Positions 24,716 through 35,816 of a stretch of 64,000 bases of DNA are shown here, piece by piece. The notes below the pieces were generated by a model. That model saw nothing but the letters and a program-made list of their open reading frames with translations. It searched no databases and was not told where the DNA came from. Made by a program: the position numbers and the translations under genes. The number at the start of each line of letters is the position of its first letter. Positions within the stretch are counted from its first letter, which is position 1. The DNA is from Timema cristinae (Eukaryota; Arthropoda; Insecta; Phasmatodea; Timematidae): the NCBI GenBank assembly GCA_039000515.1, contig JBCFYV010000024.1, forward strand, positions 38,986,035 through 39,050,034, given 5' to 3'.

Positions 24716-25142
24716 CTACGGTGGAGACCTGACATTCCATACATTCACAAGTTGTGATTAATACACGTCTTGTCAGAGGTGAAGGAAGGGTTTGGTAATC
24801 AGATAAATCTGTGCCGGGACCGAGGATTGAACTCAGGACCCCCAGCACAGAAGTATGACACCTTACCCCTAGATGGCCAGGTCACCGACGCTAAATCTAT
24901 CAAAAAAGTTTAGTAATAGATATTTATTATATCGATTGAAAACCGTACACATTCACAGATCATTCCTATACATATAGGCTAGTACAAATCACAGATCATA
25001 CTCCAGAATGAAGATGATTAGCTCTAAATGTTACGTTAAGTTACATGAAACGTGATCCCACATCTATTTTATTAAGTTAAGTGGTCGTTAAGTAAACGTT
25101 ACGTTAAGTTAAAATTAATTTGATCGTGATCCCAGCATAACG

Positions 25143-25362
25143 CACCACTTTCGTGTTAGACAGGCCTGCTGAAGATGGGGAGATCGGGATTCGACTTCTG
25201 GTCGGGTCTACTGATGGTAGTTTTTCCTAAACGGTTTCCCACTCCCCTTCCATACAAATACCGGTAGATTACCTCTAAATGCTTCCTTCCTCATCCCTTA
25301 TCAATTAGAGTAATGATCATATATGAGTATAACTTGAACGGGTAATAATACGCGGTGATAAA
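25143..25362 (+). repeat. SINE, head type C, diverged
   Basis: It has a degenerate head, B-box region gggattcgacttc, body ccactccccttccatacaaa and tail gaacgggtaataatacgcgg. It directly abuts the right end of the outer nested element. Confidence 0.8.
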
Positions 25363-26018
25363 AAATAAAATAAATAATAAAAATAGGAGTGGACAGTTTA
25401 TTTTCTTGCCTTGGCAGCAGCAAACGAGGCAAGCTAGACCCAAAGTAAATTGTTCTGAGCGTAAAATATCCCGTTTTAACAAGAACAATGGTGATCCCCT
25501 TGCACTTCTCTTCTTAACTTATGTGAATAAGATTTTTTTTTTAAGTGTTAAGCTCTTTAAAGTAAACTTTAAAATATTTTAGTAGATCTTTTACCAATAA
25601 AACATATCAACAACGTCCCTACTTTTTATAGACCATCATCAAATAAAATGCGGCCATACAAATAATAACTATAACAAAGACGTTAAAAACAAGTCAAGCT
25701 GTGAGCTTTATGTTTTATATTTTAATAAAAGTAGAATGATAGACAATAAAGTCACATGGACTTTTATTCCTACTCTAGAATGGTTTTATTTTCCTTCTTA
25801 AACAGAAAACCTCTTTCAAAACTGTTTACCATAAATATATATATATATAAGGCCTGTATATATATTCATTTATGTATAGACGTGTCTACTATTTGACAAA
25901 CACCACCAAAGTATGAAAGATTCTTTGTCATCCACTGTAAGAAAATCAAATTTATTTTCCCCTTTATTCGTGAGTTGAAAATATAAAAATATTTCAAAAC
26001 TCATCCTTTGTTCTCTCC
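25363..26018. other. AT-rich intergenic DNA
   Basis: A short (AT)n run lies near 25835-25848. No other structure was seen. Confidence 0.4.
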
Positions 26019-26245
26019 ATTACATCTTACTACCCACCCGGAGTATAGTCATTTAATTTAACTATGGTTTATGGATGATAAAGGTAAAATTTAAAGAACG
26101 TATACCCATTTTGCGTTAAGAAAGGGATAGACAATAATTACTAAAGGAAAAAATATTCTCATTATATCAACTTGAGATTCGAAACGCTGATCACCTCGTC
26201 ACCGTCAAACTGATCTTTACGACTAGTCCACGTGTTCACCCATAC
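26019..26245 (-). repeat. SINE, head type C, strongly decayed
   Basis: The tail side reads catcttactacccacccgga. The B-box side has gagattcgaaacgctgat and cctcgtcaccgtcaa. The order and spacing fit a type C element on the minus strand. Confidence 0.45.
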
Positions 26246-26710
26246 GGGGGGTAGTTGGGTCATGAAATGAGGACTAATATGACCGTGTAACGCCTGTTCC
26301 AAGATCGTAGATCACTAAAACACTTGAACTAAGCTTAGAAGCTTAGAAGGTGGGTTTTGTTGGAGGTGACACCTCCACCTTGTCGAACAAGGGGGAGGTG
26401 TTGGGAGGACTCATATGTAATCATCCTAATTGTTAGGGGTAATCCTCTTGCTTCTCCCTTAGGTAATAACCACGAATTATTCGTCCCTTCACCCCAAACC
26501 CTCCTCAACTAATAATTTATAGAGCTATAAGAGGTCCTGGACGTATTAACATTATCTCAAAAGTCCTTTCGCTCGGCTAGTCAAGATGTATTGCGTGAGG
26601 CTAATCTAGAGAGTAAACAACATGCCTGGCACCACCTTTTCAAATTTGGAAATACCGGTATACACGGCTAATGTACCCGACTATTATCTGAAAAAGTTTT
26701 GGGATGACTA
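26246..26710. other. intergenic DNA with a short GC-richer palindromic stretch
   Basis: The segment ggaggtgacacctcc near 26369-26383 is a perfect short palindrome in a purine-rich context. No gene seen. Confidence 0.3.
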
Positions 26711-26945
26711 AAAAAAAAGTGTTGACGCGTCTTACTACCTGTTTATGTTATAAGCATAGAAAAGGATAACATTCCATGTTATAAGCATGTAATAATTACT
26801 CGAACGAGCTAGGGGGGTGAGGAAGGAAGCATTTTAGAGGTAATCTACCCGCATGTGCGTGGAAGGAGAGTGAAAAACCTTTATGAAAAAACACTCAGTA
26901 GACTTGACCAGGATTCAAACCCCTATCTCCCCGTTGTCATCAGAG
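26711..26945 (-). repeat. SINE, head type C, 5'-truncated
   Basis: The minus strand shows the common tail (acgcgtcttactacctgttt complement), the type C body (gtgcgtggaaggagagtg) and the B-box region (aggattcaaacccc). The head is missing beyond the catcag region. Confidence 0.75.
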
Positions 26946-26999
26946 AATATTTGTCATGAGCATAGCAGCATAATATGAGAAACTTTTTAAATTAAGAGA

Positions 27000-27200
27000 A
27001 AAAGTTGTCATGAAATTCTAGGACACCCTTGACAGATATTCAATAACTATTGATATCATCATGTGAATAAAATTAAACTCTATTGTACTAGAGCAATATT
27101 TGACTATTTTCTCAACAACAACAAAAGTGTTGATATGAAAACTGTGAAAACACTGCCATTTTCTCACGTCCCCTACAACCCCATCTTAAAAGCATCTTAC
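27000..27200 (+). repeat. dispersed repeat, copy 1 (partner at 51.2-52.2 kb)
   Basis: Blocks shared with 51235-51330 are tgacagatattcaat, catcatgtgaa, aaaattaaactct and gcaatatt. The later block gaaaactg with a ctcacgt- or ctcgcgt-like end matches 52155-52195. The second copy appears split by about 0.8 kb of other sequence. Confidence 0.55.
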
Positions 27201-29156
27201 TCAAATACGACATTGTAAAAAGAGGAAAATAAAGTTTGATTGAAACTGTTCAGAATTAGAATGAAATATTTAGCTTAGCAATCGGGCGTTTTGTGCCCAT
27301 GTGTATGTCAGTCAGAATTTGTGAGATTAAATTGGATAGTTCAGTAGTAAGAGGATCCCCTTGTATGGGTATCATTTTCAATTTAAAGAATATGGTATTT
27401 ATATACGTCTATAACCTTAGGCTTACTTAACAACTATAATACTTACGTCTAATAGCCTACATTACGTTTAGTACTACACGCCAAGTCATAGCGCTTAGTT
27501 AAGCTCAAATTAGAAATGATGACGAGTCTGTGAAAAATAGTAAAATATATTTGTTAGCACCACCCATAATTCAACCGATGTCTCCAATAAAGTGAAGCAG
27601 ACTATTCTAACCACTTAGTCACGTAGACGGGTTAACTAACTATTCTTCTTAATAAAGTAAAAATACACTCGGCATCCGTATTTGGACGAATAACTTGTTT
27701 CACGGAAATAACGAATCATTAGTCAAATTAATGGTTTTATTTTAATCATTATTAATGAGTAAACTTCAATAAATAAACCATCGTTTCATTTCAATCTTCA
27801 AGATGAGTTCAAGATGAAGTGGGAAGAAAAAAAAAATGTTTTCCTTGTCTATCCACAGCGCTAATGAAATGATAATCGCTTCAAGACAAAGTAGAGAGCT
27901 ACGTAAGAAAATCTCACCTCTATCTTTAATTAAAACCTCAAACGGTAAAGTTTTCGTGTAAATAGGGCAAAGAGACGGGGGTGGGGAGAGCGGGGGTAAG
28001 ATAGGGGATCACAAGGGGTGAAAATAGAAGGAGCATAAACGGGGCCGTTGGAGGTATTAAAAAAAATCGAAAGAAGAGAGAAAGAAGAAAGGTAGGTGCA
28101 AAATAAACACAGGACCTTCTCCTTGGAATCTTTATAAAAGACTTAACAGTTTAGTGTTGCCTAGGTAGGTAAGCTTCTTAACAAGCCGCGCCGCTGACTA
28201 AAGCCTTAAACTCAAAGCACCCCCGCCTCCCCCTCCCCCCTCAACACTCCCACTACAACACGTTCAACTCCATCGCCCCTCTTGCCCCCACACCCTTTCC
28301 AACCCTAAAAAAAATACTTCGTAGCAGAGAAAGAGAGTGTAAGCTAAGGAGAGGGGTTAGGTATTTCGTGGCATACACTTTACTAAGGGCTCAAAGACAT
28401 AAGTAACACCTTAAACACCTTCATCTAACCCTTTTTCATTCTTCTCCTTAAAAAATATTCTAGTCGCTATAAGAAAGAAACAGGGGTAAGAAAGTTTTAA
28501 AATATACATATTAATAATAAAAAACTTTATAAAGGAAGATTTCATATCATATAACTAAAATTGTTTCACCAAGTTGGCGACGGTTTCAAAGGAAACTACT
28601 TTTACTTCGGATGTAGAGAAAACACATTGGCTTAGTGTGAGCTTCTTATACAATGGAAGGGGGATGGTGGGGGGGGGGGAGCAGCTAGACTACAAAATGC
28701 TCATTACATAATGCTTCAAATTTGCCTCTAAACAACATTCATTATGTTCGCAAAATCTAAGTCGGGCGTATTTAACCTAGGTCAACCGAATGAGTTTATG
28801 TAATTCTTAAATATGTATTTATATTTTTAATTTAATTAATTAAATTCGGAATATATTCCGTATTTAATTAAAACTTCAAGTGCTAAAAACTAATCCCTAA
28901 TATGTTAAGCTGCAAGTTATCATTTTTGTCTTAGATAAAAATAATAAATCACTATTATTAGTGATCGGATTGTTACACAAACTTGAAACGTGTTACGTCT
29001 CGTTTCAAAATTGATAAAAATAGATTAAACCTTTTTTTTTCACTAATTTAAATAAAATTGATATTTCATTCATAATATAAAAACATAGCTGACCTATCTT
29101 ATCTCTTCTCTTCATCTCCCAGTTAGGTTTGAAACTGTCAGCAATGAGGATATATT
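27201..29156. other. AT-rich intergenic DNA
   Basis: No gene supported. A purine-rich patch (27966-28090) and a C-rich patch (28215-28300) resemble the low-complexity interior of Helitron-like elements, but no ends were found. Confidence 0.35.
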
Positions 29157-29167
29157 TTTTCCATGCT

Positions 29168-29447
29168 ACCCACCTCGTTGGCGTAGTTAGCTAACGCGCT
29201 AGTATCGTGTTGAGCTCGACTGCTGAGGACGGGGAAATCGAGGTTCGAATCTCGGTCGGATGAACTAGGGGTGGTTTTTCCTAATGGTTTTCCACTCTCC
29301 CTCCACGCAAATGCGGGTTCACTTCCTATAATTCAACCTTCCCAATTCATAATCCATTAGCGTAATTATTACTTAAAGCGTATAACCCGAACGGGTAGTA
29401 AGACGCGGTGCTAAATAATAATTTATTATTATTATTATTATTTATTA
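29168..29447 (+). repeat. SINE, head type B, complete, 11-bp TSD
   Basis: The head is cgttggcgtagttagctaac with B box gaggttcgaatctcgg. The body has ccactctccctccacgcaaa, then common tail cccgaacgggtagtaagacg and a (TTA)n end. Perfect direct repeats ttttccatgct flank it at 29157-29167 and 29448-29458. Best type B copy in the window. Confidence 0.95.
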
Positions 29448-29458
29448 TTTTCCATGCT

Positions 29459-30084
29459 GGTCCCAAGTCGGGATAAAAGAGAAGGTCTAGCCGATGGACG
29501 AAAATAAAATAATCGAGAAACTCAAGGAAAAACTTCGGAGAACGGACAGTCTTACAGTCGACGAACACGGAACGAACAAAGGATAAAACATACCAAATTG
29601 GTACACGCATGTGAAATTTTATACTTTTTTACAACTATATTTTTTTGCAGATGAGACCCTCAAGTCAAATATAAAGAATCAGTGGTGGTTTACAGAATAT
29701 ATTCACCCAATCACTGACACTCGACACTAAAACCGCTAGGGAACTGGCGTAGCCCCTTACAAAAAAACTTATGGACCACCGTATTATGTAGGGTGTCCAG
29801 TATGTACAAAGTTTCGTGTTCCAAATCTTCACCAACAACTTATCATAAGACCCTGATTTTGACTATCTAAAAATTACCTACAAAATTACCTTAAAAAAGT
29901 ACTTTAAATTTTTTTAAAGATGACCTTAAAATATGAACAAAAATTCGTAATAAATGCACACAACTGAATCAAACATGCACTTTACGCAATTGTTAACTTA
30001 AAAAAATATGTAATGAAAAACCTTTAAACAACTAGATTTTTGCATCCTGCTAATTATAGCATTGATTTACAAATATCTTCTTCA
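29459..30084. other. AT-rich intergenic DNA
   Basis: Nothing recognised. Confidence 0.4.
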
Positions 30085-30390
30085 GAAGTAATATCTATCC
30101 CCCAAACGCAACCCTCTCCAGCTTAGAAGCAGTGTCACCGGGAGTGTGTATTTTACAATCAATCATACACGCAAATAGGTATAGTTCACTGTCTACATTA
30201 TCTTCTCACATCGACAACTGTATTTTGAAGAAAACTTATGCATTTATAAAATATCAATATTATTTTTAACAAAATACTTCTTCCACACGAATGCATTATT
30301 CAAATACGTAAACAAACAAAAATGCCTCAAAAATGACGCAAACCAAGATAATAAGAAATAAAATACCAAAATTACAACAAAAAAAACCTA
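30085..30390 (+). repeat. dispersed repeat H, copy 2
   Basis: Same family and orientation as 14795-15080; moderately diverged. Confidence 0.6.
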
Positions 30391-30892
30391 TAAAATATAC
30401 ATTTTTGCAATTAGGGGATTATTAACTGAGTTTATGTACTCATGGGCATTGTCTGTGATAAAAAAAAATATGTTATCAAATTCCTGGCCTTGCTTATTAC
30501 GGCTGTCTTCCTTGGTAGACCGGGGTTCGTTCTCCTATCAGGTTTTGCATATGGTATTTATGAGCTTGCACCTAGATTAACTTTCTGATTGAAGGGATTT
30601 TAAGAACGATCCTTCATCATAAAAACTTTGATATTCCTGGTAAGAGTTACTTATTTGGATGAATTGGTTATGAGAGTATGAAACCATATACCATCTGTGA
30701 TAGGAACGTAGGTAAGTGACAGCTAGCAAAAGTTACCAGATCTACTCTCATGTATCCATTCGCGCGTTTGCGAGTATGTGATCGGCTCAAGAGATCCATC
30801 TCGATAAAGGTGTGAATAGTTTCACTGGCAAATCATAGGAATTAAGGCAAAATCCAGTCTTTTGGAATCATAATTTTGTCTCTAATCTAAAT
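30391..30892. other. intergenic DNA with a MITE fragment
   Basis: At about 30710-30790 gacagctagcaaaagtta and cagatctactctcatgtatc match the interior of the mariner-like MITE at 41.6 kb. The rest is unassigned. Confidence 0.4.
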
Positions 30893-30993
30893 CAATACAC
30901 CCGACAGATATTCGAAACCTCTATCTCCCTGTCATTGGCAGTCTAATCTACTGCGAGAGTAGTGCTTTAGACCATACGGCCACCGAAGCGGGT
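30893..30993 (-). repeat. SINE, head type C, head fragment
   Basis: It reads gacagatattcgaaacctct then ctccctgtcattggcagtct and ends ggccaccgaagcgggt, the complement of the type C head. Confidence 0.8.
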
Positions 30994-31291
30994 CCTTTAT
31001 AAGATAATAAAATTAGTGTTAAAATCATGCCTATTGACAAAAAAAAAAAAGAAGTGATAAAATCTTACTAATATACAAAACAATAGTTTCATCTGTTGAT
31101 CTTATTGGTTGTGAAACGTGATCTCTTATCTTAAACGACGAGAAGAAATTTAAGGTGTCTAAAAACATATTATTAAGGAAAATGATGAAGATAGTCGGGA
31201 CTGGAGGAGATTACATAATGATGAGTAAATTCCGTATACTCATCAGCAGACATTGTTAAGTTAGTAAAATCTCACAGATTAAGCAATTTTT

Positions 31292-31349
31292 TCTAGCACC
31301 GCGTTTTACTACTCGTTCAGGTTGTACGCTTATGTATTAGTTGCATTAA
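31292..31349 (-). repeat. SINE common-tail fragment
   Basis: Only the shared 3' tail (tagcaccgcgttttactact then ttcaggttgtacgctta) is present. Confidence 0.7.
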
Positions 31350-32074
31350 GGCCCGTTGACCCGGTTTTAGTATTAGCTTACTAACATGCTAGTTGTGTTT
31401 ACACGCATTTTTCACTGGTCTAGTATTTTTTTTATTTAATGACAAGCTATATTTTAATAAATACTAGAAATAACACACTTGCGCTAAAACTAGTATTTAA
31501 GCTGTTGGTAGCCATGACTAGCACTATAAATTGAGGAGCTACTAACTAAAAAAAATACCACAACTGTAGACTGTATTCATGTGTGCGTGTCGATGAAAAT
31601 GTCATACACAACTTACACGTTTAGCATGGCACTTTCATTACGTAAATGCGCCCTCAATTCAGGAAAACTCATTAAGCTAATTTGATTTCTTAATCAAAAC
31701 CTCCTTGCCGTTTAAATTAGTTCGTGTATATCTATCAATTTACTCAAGTCTCATTACGTAAATGTAATGAGGTATTCATGACTAAGAAACTACACACAAA
31801 CGAAAAGGAAAAGTGTTACAAAATGTTTCGGGAGATAAAACTCAATAGTAATCAAGTGAGTGGCACATAAGTAAAATATTGAAATTTGATTTAAAAGTTT
31901 TCATAAAATGTCCTATGAATATAAATTGTTAGATTTTCTTACATTAAAGTATTAGCTTTTGCCCTCGGCTTCACTCACGTTTAAATCAGTTTTTTTTTAA
32001 CATGCTCATTCAAACAATAACTTTTCCAATCATAGAGTTTTTTTATTCCCCGCACAGAGAAGAAATAACGCAAC
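31350..32074. other. AT-rich intergenic DNA
   Basis: Some inverted similarity around actagtatttt or aaatactag (31425-31500) suggests another small palindromic element, not resolved. Confidence 0.3.
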
Positions 32075-32082
32075 GTTTCAAA

Positions 32083-32706
32083 CAGTGGCGCACCAAGAAA
32101 TGTACTTGGGGGAGGAGCAAACAATCAAGGCTGTAGTCAGAATTAAATTTTGGTGGAGAGGAGGGAGGGGTTTGGAGGGTATGGATAGCAAAATAAAGGT
32201 TTCTTTTAGAGATATTTTCCCTACAAGCCAAAAAGAGAGTCCATGGACCCTTTTCAGTAAAAAAAAATAAAAAAAATGGAAGCACCTAGAAGCTATTTGG
32301 AGGTGTATTCCTTAAAAAAATTGAAATTTAGATGCCTCACGAAGCTATTTGGAGTGGTCTTCGCTTGGCAAATTTTTGAAAATGAGTTGCCTTTAGAAGC
32401 TATTTGGAGTGATCTTCGTTCGGAAAATTTTTGAAAATTAGTTTCCTCTAGAAGCTATTGGGAGTGATCTTCGCTTGGCAAATTCTTGAAAATTTGTTTC
32501 CTCTAGAAGTTATTGGTAGTGATCTTTGCTTGGCAAATTTTAAAAAATGAGTTGCCTATTAATCTGGAAAATGTAGATTAAATTAATTTAACACATCTTA
32601 AGGGTTTGATTTTATAGTTCCACTTGATGTATTTTAACATTTTATTAAAACTATTCTGGTCTTGGGGGTAGACTGCTCCATTTAACCCCAACCTGGGTGC
32701 GCCAAT
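32083..32706. mobile_element. hAT-like MITE carrying a 55-bp tandem repeat
   Basis: The left end cagtggcgcacc and right end gggtgcgccaatt form short inverted repeats. The 8-bp flanks gtttcaaa (32075-32082) and gtttcagg (32707-32714) match 6 of 8. No transposase is present. The interior holds a tandem array of about five units. Confidence 0.5.
32288..32560. repeat. 55-bp tandem repeat, about 5 units
   Basis: Units start at about 32288, 32341, 32396, 32450 and 32505 with gaagctatttggagtgatct and continue with cttggcaaattt, ttgaaaatgagttgcct. Units differ by several substitutions. Confidence 0.9.
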
Positions 32707-32714
32707 TGTTTCAG

Positions 32715-33469
32715 GTATAAATTAATATGATGAAAATCTGATAAAAGATATATGCGCAGAGTCAAAAAATCCAACGTAGAACAATTGTGTCTGCTTTAAG
32801 ATTAGATACACAGAAGATTTGTATTATTTGAAAGAAATAAAAGAACAAAATGTTAACGCCAAGCCTCTTTGTAAATGACGTTAAACCAACCAGCAGGTAC
32901 GGGTTTCTGCTAGAAATAATATGGAAACACACTACATAATATATTTGTCCTTGAGAGAAACACTTGCTGCAGGAATCAACGCTACACCTTTGTCGATGTT
33001 CATTGCAAAGCAAAGCTTGATAGGGGAATTGCAGGCGCTTATTAAACTGGAATGTAAGGTCAAAGGTAAACGTGCGTATTGTTGGTATCACAACCTTTTC
33101 TCTCGTAGTGCTACCTGTCATGACAGTCACCTCTATGAAAAAGTTTTGCGGACTATCTCCCTAATAGTTGGTCCCATCATATAGTTTAGATAAGTTCAAA
33201 TTAAACATCAAACTGATGGGCCATCTCACTTTAAATTAAGTGTTTGAATTGGTAAAACGGATTAAAGGGGATTTCAAAAATTTAACAAGGTAGTGGATGG
33301 TTACCTGCTGATCCATGTGTATAGGCTTGTAAGTGAGAGATGACACTTCGAACTAGTCTAGAATTTAGTAATAAAATGAACGTTTGAATTCTATAGTATT
33401 ATAAGGAGTATTGCTTGTTTGTTTGTTGTTTCTACTTTCTCGCTAACTTATAGGTAGAGAAATTATTGT
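32715..33469. other. intergenic DNA
   Basis: Both strands have open frames of about 90-120 codons over the same bases (32762-33184). Neither shows motifs, a signal peptide or splice signals, so I do not call a gene. Confidence 0.3.
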
Positions 33470-33700
33470 GATCGTAAAAAAAAATCGAACTTAAGATTTG
33501 GATAAATCTCGACGTTTCAAGACACCCCGAATCCGAAGAAGTGATTTTTGGATTTCCGTCTGTATGTCTGTACCTCCGACTAGAGCCTAAACTACTTTAT
33601 TAATCGGAACAAAACACTCAAAATCTACTTTAACGATTTTGATTAAATTTCATTTCAAAACATTTATTTTTTTAAATATTGCCAATATATAAAAATAAAT
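33470..33700 (-). repeat. repeat family F, fragment
   Basis: gatcgtaaaaaaaaatcga, gataaatctcgacgtttcaa and gtctgtatgtctg are the complement of blocks near 60.3-60.5 kb. Confidence 0.5.
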
Positions 33701-33769
33701 AAGTTTGGTGTATAACTCACTGAGAGAAATAGCATTCACTTATGTCCCCAATTTTAATAAAACCTTGGT

Positions 33770-34270
33770 GATTAACGTTTCACTCCCATTCGAATGCCGT
33801 TCTCAAGATGATGACTCACACAGGTGAACTACGCCTTCAATAGGAGTGCAACACGAGCCAGATCTGAATAACTATCCTGAAAAATGAACTGAAGCCCACA
33901 TCACAGTGGCATTTCAAACTGTATGTGTGCAAGACGATTATATTTACAAGGAATACAAATTGACAGATGCGGATGAGAGTAGAACTCCACTACAAAAGTG
34001 ACATCGGAACTGATTTGTCAATCCTAAAGAGAGGAGTGACTGTAGACAACATGGTACCTGATCATCTGCCAAACAGAGTTCCTATAAAAGAAAGCAAAAC
34101 TAAAAGATGGGGATAAACTTATATCTAAGCACTTTGGTGAAGGGTGGAAAGACATGGCTAAACTCAACTACTTTAAAACTGTTATTGATTCTCAATCTGA
34201 AGATGTACAGAATATTGAAGTGAACCAAGATGAAGAAAACTTTGAAGAAATAGACAATATATTAATATAA
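33770..34270 (+). pseudogene. decayed coding fragment, probably from a mobile element
   Basis: Two frames read as protein-like: one from ATG at about 33966 (VELHYKSDIGTDLSILKRG then VDNMVPDHLPNRVPIKESK), and after a frameshift near 34110 a second, KDGDKLISKHFGEGWKDMAK through NIEVNQDEENFEEIDNILI to a stop at 34270. The 5' side has a motif (aacgtttcactcccattcga) of the kind seen near ends of Penelope-like or similar elements. I cannot name the protein; a transposase-like origin is a guess. Confidence 0.4.
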
Positions 34271-34790
34271 ATTAGCTTTACCGCTATATTTGCAAATAAG
34301 TATTTTTTTTCCTTTAAGACGTAAACAGACAATTATAACCCCAAATGAATAGATTAATATTTCTAAAGATGTATAGCAAATTGAAGTTGTAACGACTCGG
34401 GATGCTTTGCGCTAGGAACTAATACGTATAGACACTCACAAATTAATCTTCTTTTGATTGAATAAATACTAATAATTTTGTACGAATAGATTTTTATACA
34501 CACACTTATGTTTTATTTCAAAACTGCCATATTCCTATATGTGTACCTGCAAAACTGTCCCTTTCCAAAATATATTTCTAATTATTATCCAAACCGTATC
34601 GTAAATATTTGTTAAATTTACCAAATTTACCCAGGTTGATATACTTTCATACCAGGTAAAGTTTCATAAAAATTTAAACATAAATAATCATATTACAGAT
34701 TTTTTTTTATTTCCTCAAAATTATATTATAGTGGGTAAGGACATTTTTGTAACCCACCTAGTACTCAATTATCCTTCGAGAGGTCATGGA
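34271..34790. other. AT-rich intergenic DNA
   Basis: Nothing recognised. Confidence 0.4.
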
Positions 34791-34972
34791 TATTTAAACT
34801 AAACCTCCGAAGAGGCCCCCCGAAAGGCTTCCAAGCTACACTATACCCGGGCTCGGAGGCCTTTTATATTGCAACCTCTGATACCCATCGGGACCGGAAC
34901 CTTTTCGCCGGTCGTTGACCGAAGCCTACGAGTGCCATTCCGGGTACTCGGGCACCCGAAAAAACCAACCAA
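34791..34972. other. sharply GC-rich island with several short stems
   Basis: About 180 bases stand out from the AT-rich background. Potential stems include gaccgg/ccggtc (34892-34897 with 34908-34913) and gtgcc/ggcac (34932-34936 with 34951-34955), plus repeated gaggcc/ggcctt blocks. No ORF or known RNA family recognised. It may be the end of a retroelement or a structured RNA. Confidence 0.35.
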
Positions 34973-35154
34973 GAGATTTATGTTTGGTTCATAATTTTAT
35001 CTTGAACAGCACACAAGACAAATTTCTAACAGTTGACTACACAAAGTTAATTGTGATATGATATTGAATGACAAGACCATCGAAATATTATTGACTTTAA
35101 ATAATAATAACAATAATATTAATACCAAGTTGGGAAAAGTTTTATCTAGTATTT

Positions 35155-35247
35155 ATTTTTCTCGTGTTGGCGTGCCACCAAGTGGCACACGTGTCCAAGA
35201 TTTGCCACCCCTACCTTAGACCATTTGGGCACTGAAGCGGGTCAGAT
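35155..35247 (-). repeat. hAT-type terminal fragment next to a type C SINE head fragment
   Basis: The complement of 35165-35213 reads taggggtggcaaatcttgga then cacgtgtgccacttgg, a common hAT-end pattern. It is followed by accatttgggcactgaagcg, the end of a type C SINE head. Confidence 0.45.
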
Positions 35248-35587
35248 CATAAATGATCGTGGCTCTGTGAATAAGGCTAGTGATTCAATTAACACTAAGA
35301 GCCCAGCTGTGCACCAAGGGTGGCCATTTTGTGCATTTGTAAATGTTATCTACATTCATCGTCTACTAACATTCAAACCCCTGTAGTTGAGAAGCAGTTG
35401 CAAATCGCACTCACGTTAATTTGAATTTTAATTTACTTAAAATTATCCCCAAAATAAACACGTAATGGACCTCTTGTTGTGGGGAATCCTGTATTACGGA
35501 GGATTTAATTCGATGTCCAACACCTAAGATCGATACGTTTTCACTTATTATGTAGAAAAAAAATCCTCGATTTTATTATTTTATATT
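35248..35587. other. intergenic DNA
   Basis: Nothing recognised. Confidence 0.4.
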
Positions 35588-35816
35588 GCGTATTAGCACC
35601 CATTCAGGTTGTACGTATATTTACTAATTACGATAATGTGTAGACTGGATTTGAAGGAAGTTTACCAACATTTTCATCGAGAGAAAGTGGAAAACCATTT
35701 AGTAAAAAACCATTCTTAGTACACCCGACCGGAATTCGAATCCCAATCTCTCTGTCATCAGCAATCCTGCTTATTTTGGGAGTGACACCGTAAACCAAGC
35801 GGCCACCGAAGGGGAT
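35588..35816 (-). repeat. SINE, head type C, near full length
   Basis: The tail is gtattagcacccattcaggt, the B-box side ccggaattcgaatcccaatc, and the head ends gcggccaccgaagggg. Confidence 0.85.

Larger units (their letters stand above)
17325..24717 (-). mobile_element. R1-clade-like LINE, 7393 bp, 10-bp TSD (inner layer)
   Basis: This non-LTR retrotransposon is on the minus strand with three ORFs: gag-like ORF1, a long middle ORF, and endonuclease/RT ORF2. The target duplication acggtggaga is at 17315-17324 and 24718-24727, inside a type A SINE. ORF1 is open up to the 5' boundary with no start codon, so the copy is 5'-truncated. The 3' untranslated region is about 840 bp. A polyadenylation-type AATAAA lies about 15 bases before the 3' end (17345-17340), and there is no poly(A) tail. 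The coding regions are distinctly GC-richer than the flanks. At least three frameshifts make this copy inactive. Confidence 0.95.
17155..24889 (-). repeat. SINE, head type A, split by the R1-like LINE (middle layer)
   Basis: The tail half is at 17155-17324 ((TAA)n, common tail, ccgtttggat) and the head half at 24718-24886 (B box of the type A head, accttacccctagatggcc). The two halves join seamlessly after removing the LINE and one target copy. The SINE's own flanks, gctaaagttatc at 17143 and gctaaatctatc at 24890, match 10 of 12. Confidence 0.9.
16813..25136. mobile_element. terminal-inverted-repeat element (outer layer of a three-layer nest)
   Basis: The left end gccgggatcaggatcaactt (16813) and right end ttgatcgtgatcccagc (ending 25136) are inverted repeats. 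Both are followed inward by ttaac/gttaa-rich subterminal repeats (acgttaagtgaacgtta type). Without the inserted SINE and LINE the element would be about 0.6 kb. A second, uninterrupted relative lies at about 42797-43136. Non-coding. Confidence 0.7.

Noticed and set aside
32762..33184. Overlapping open frames on both strands (122 and 87 codons)
   Set aside because: No motif, signal peptide or splice support on either strand; one probably mirrors the other.
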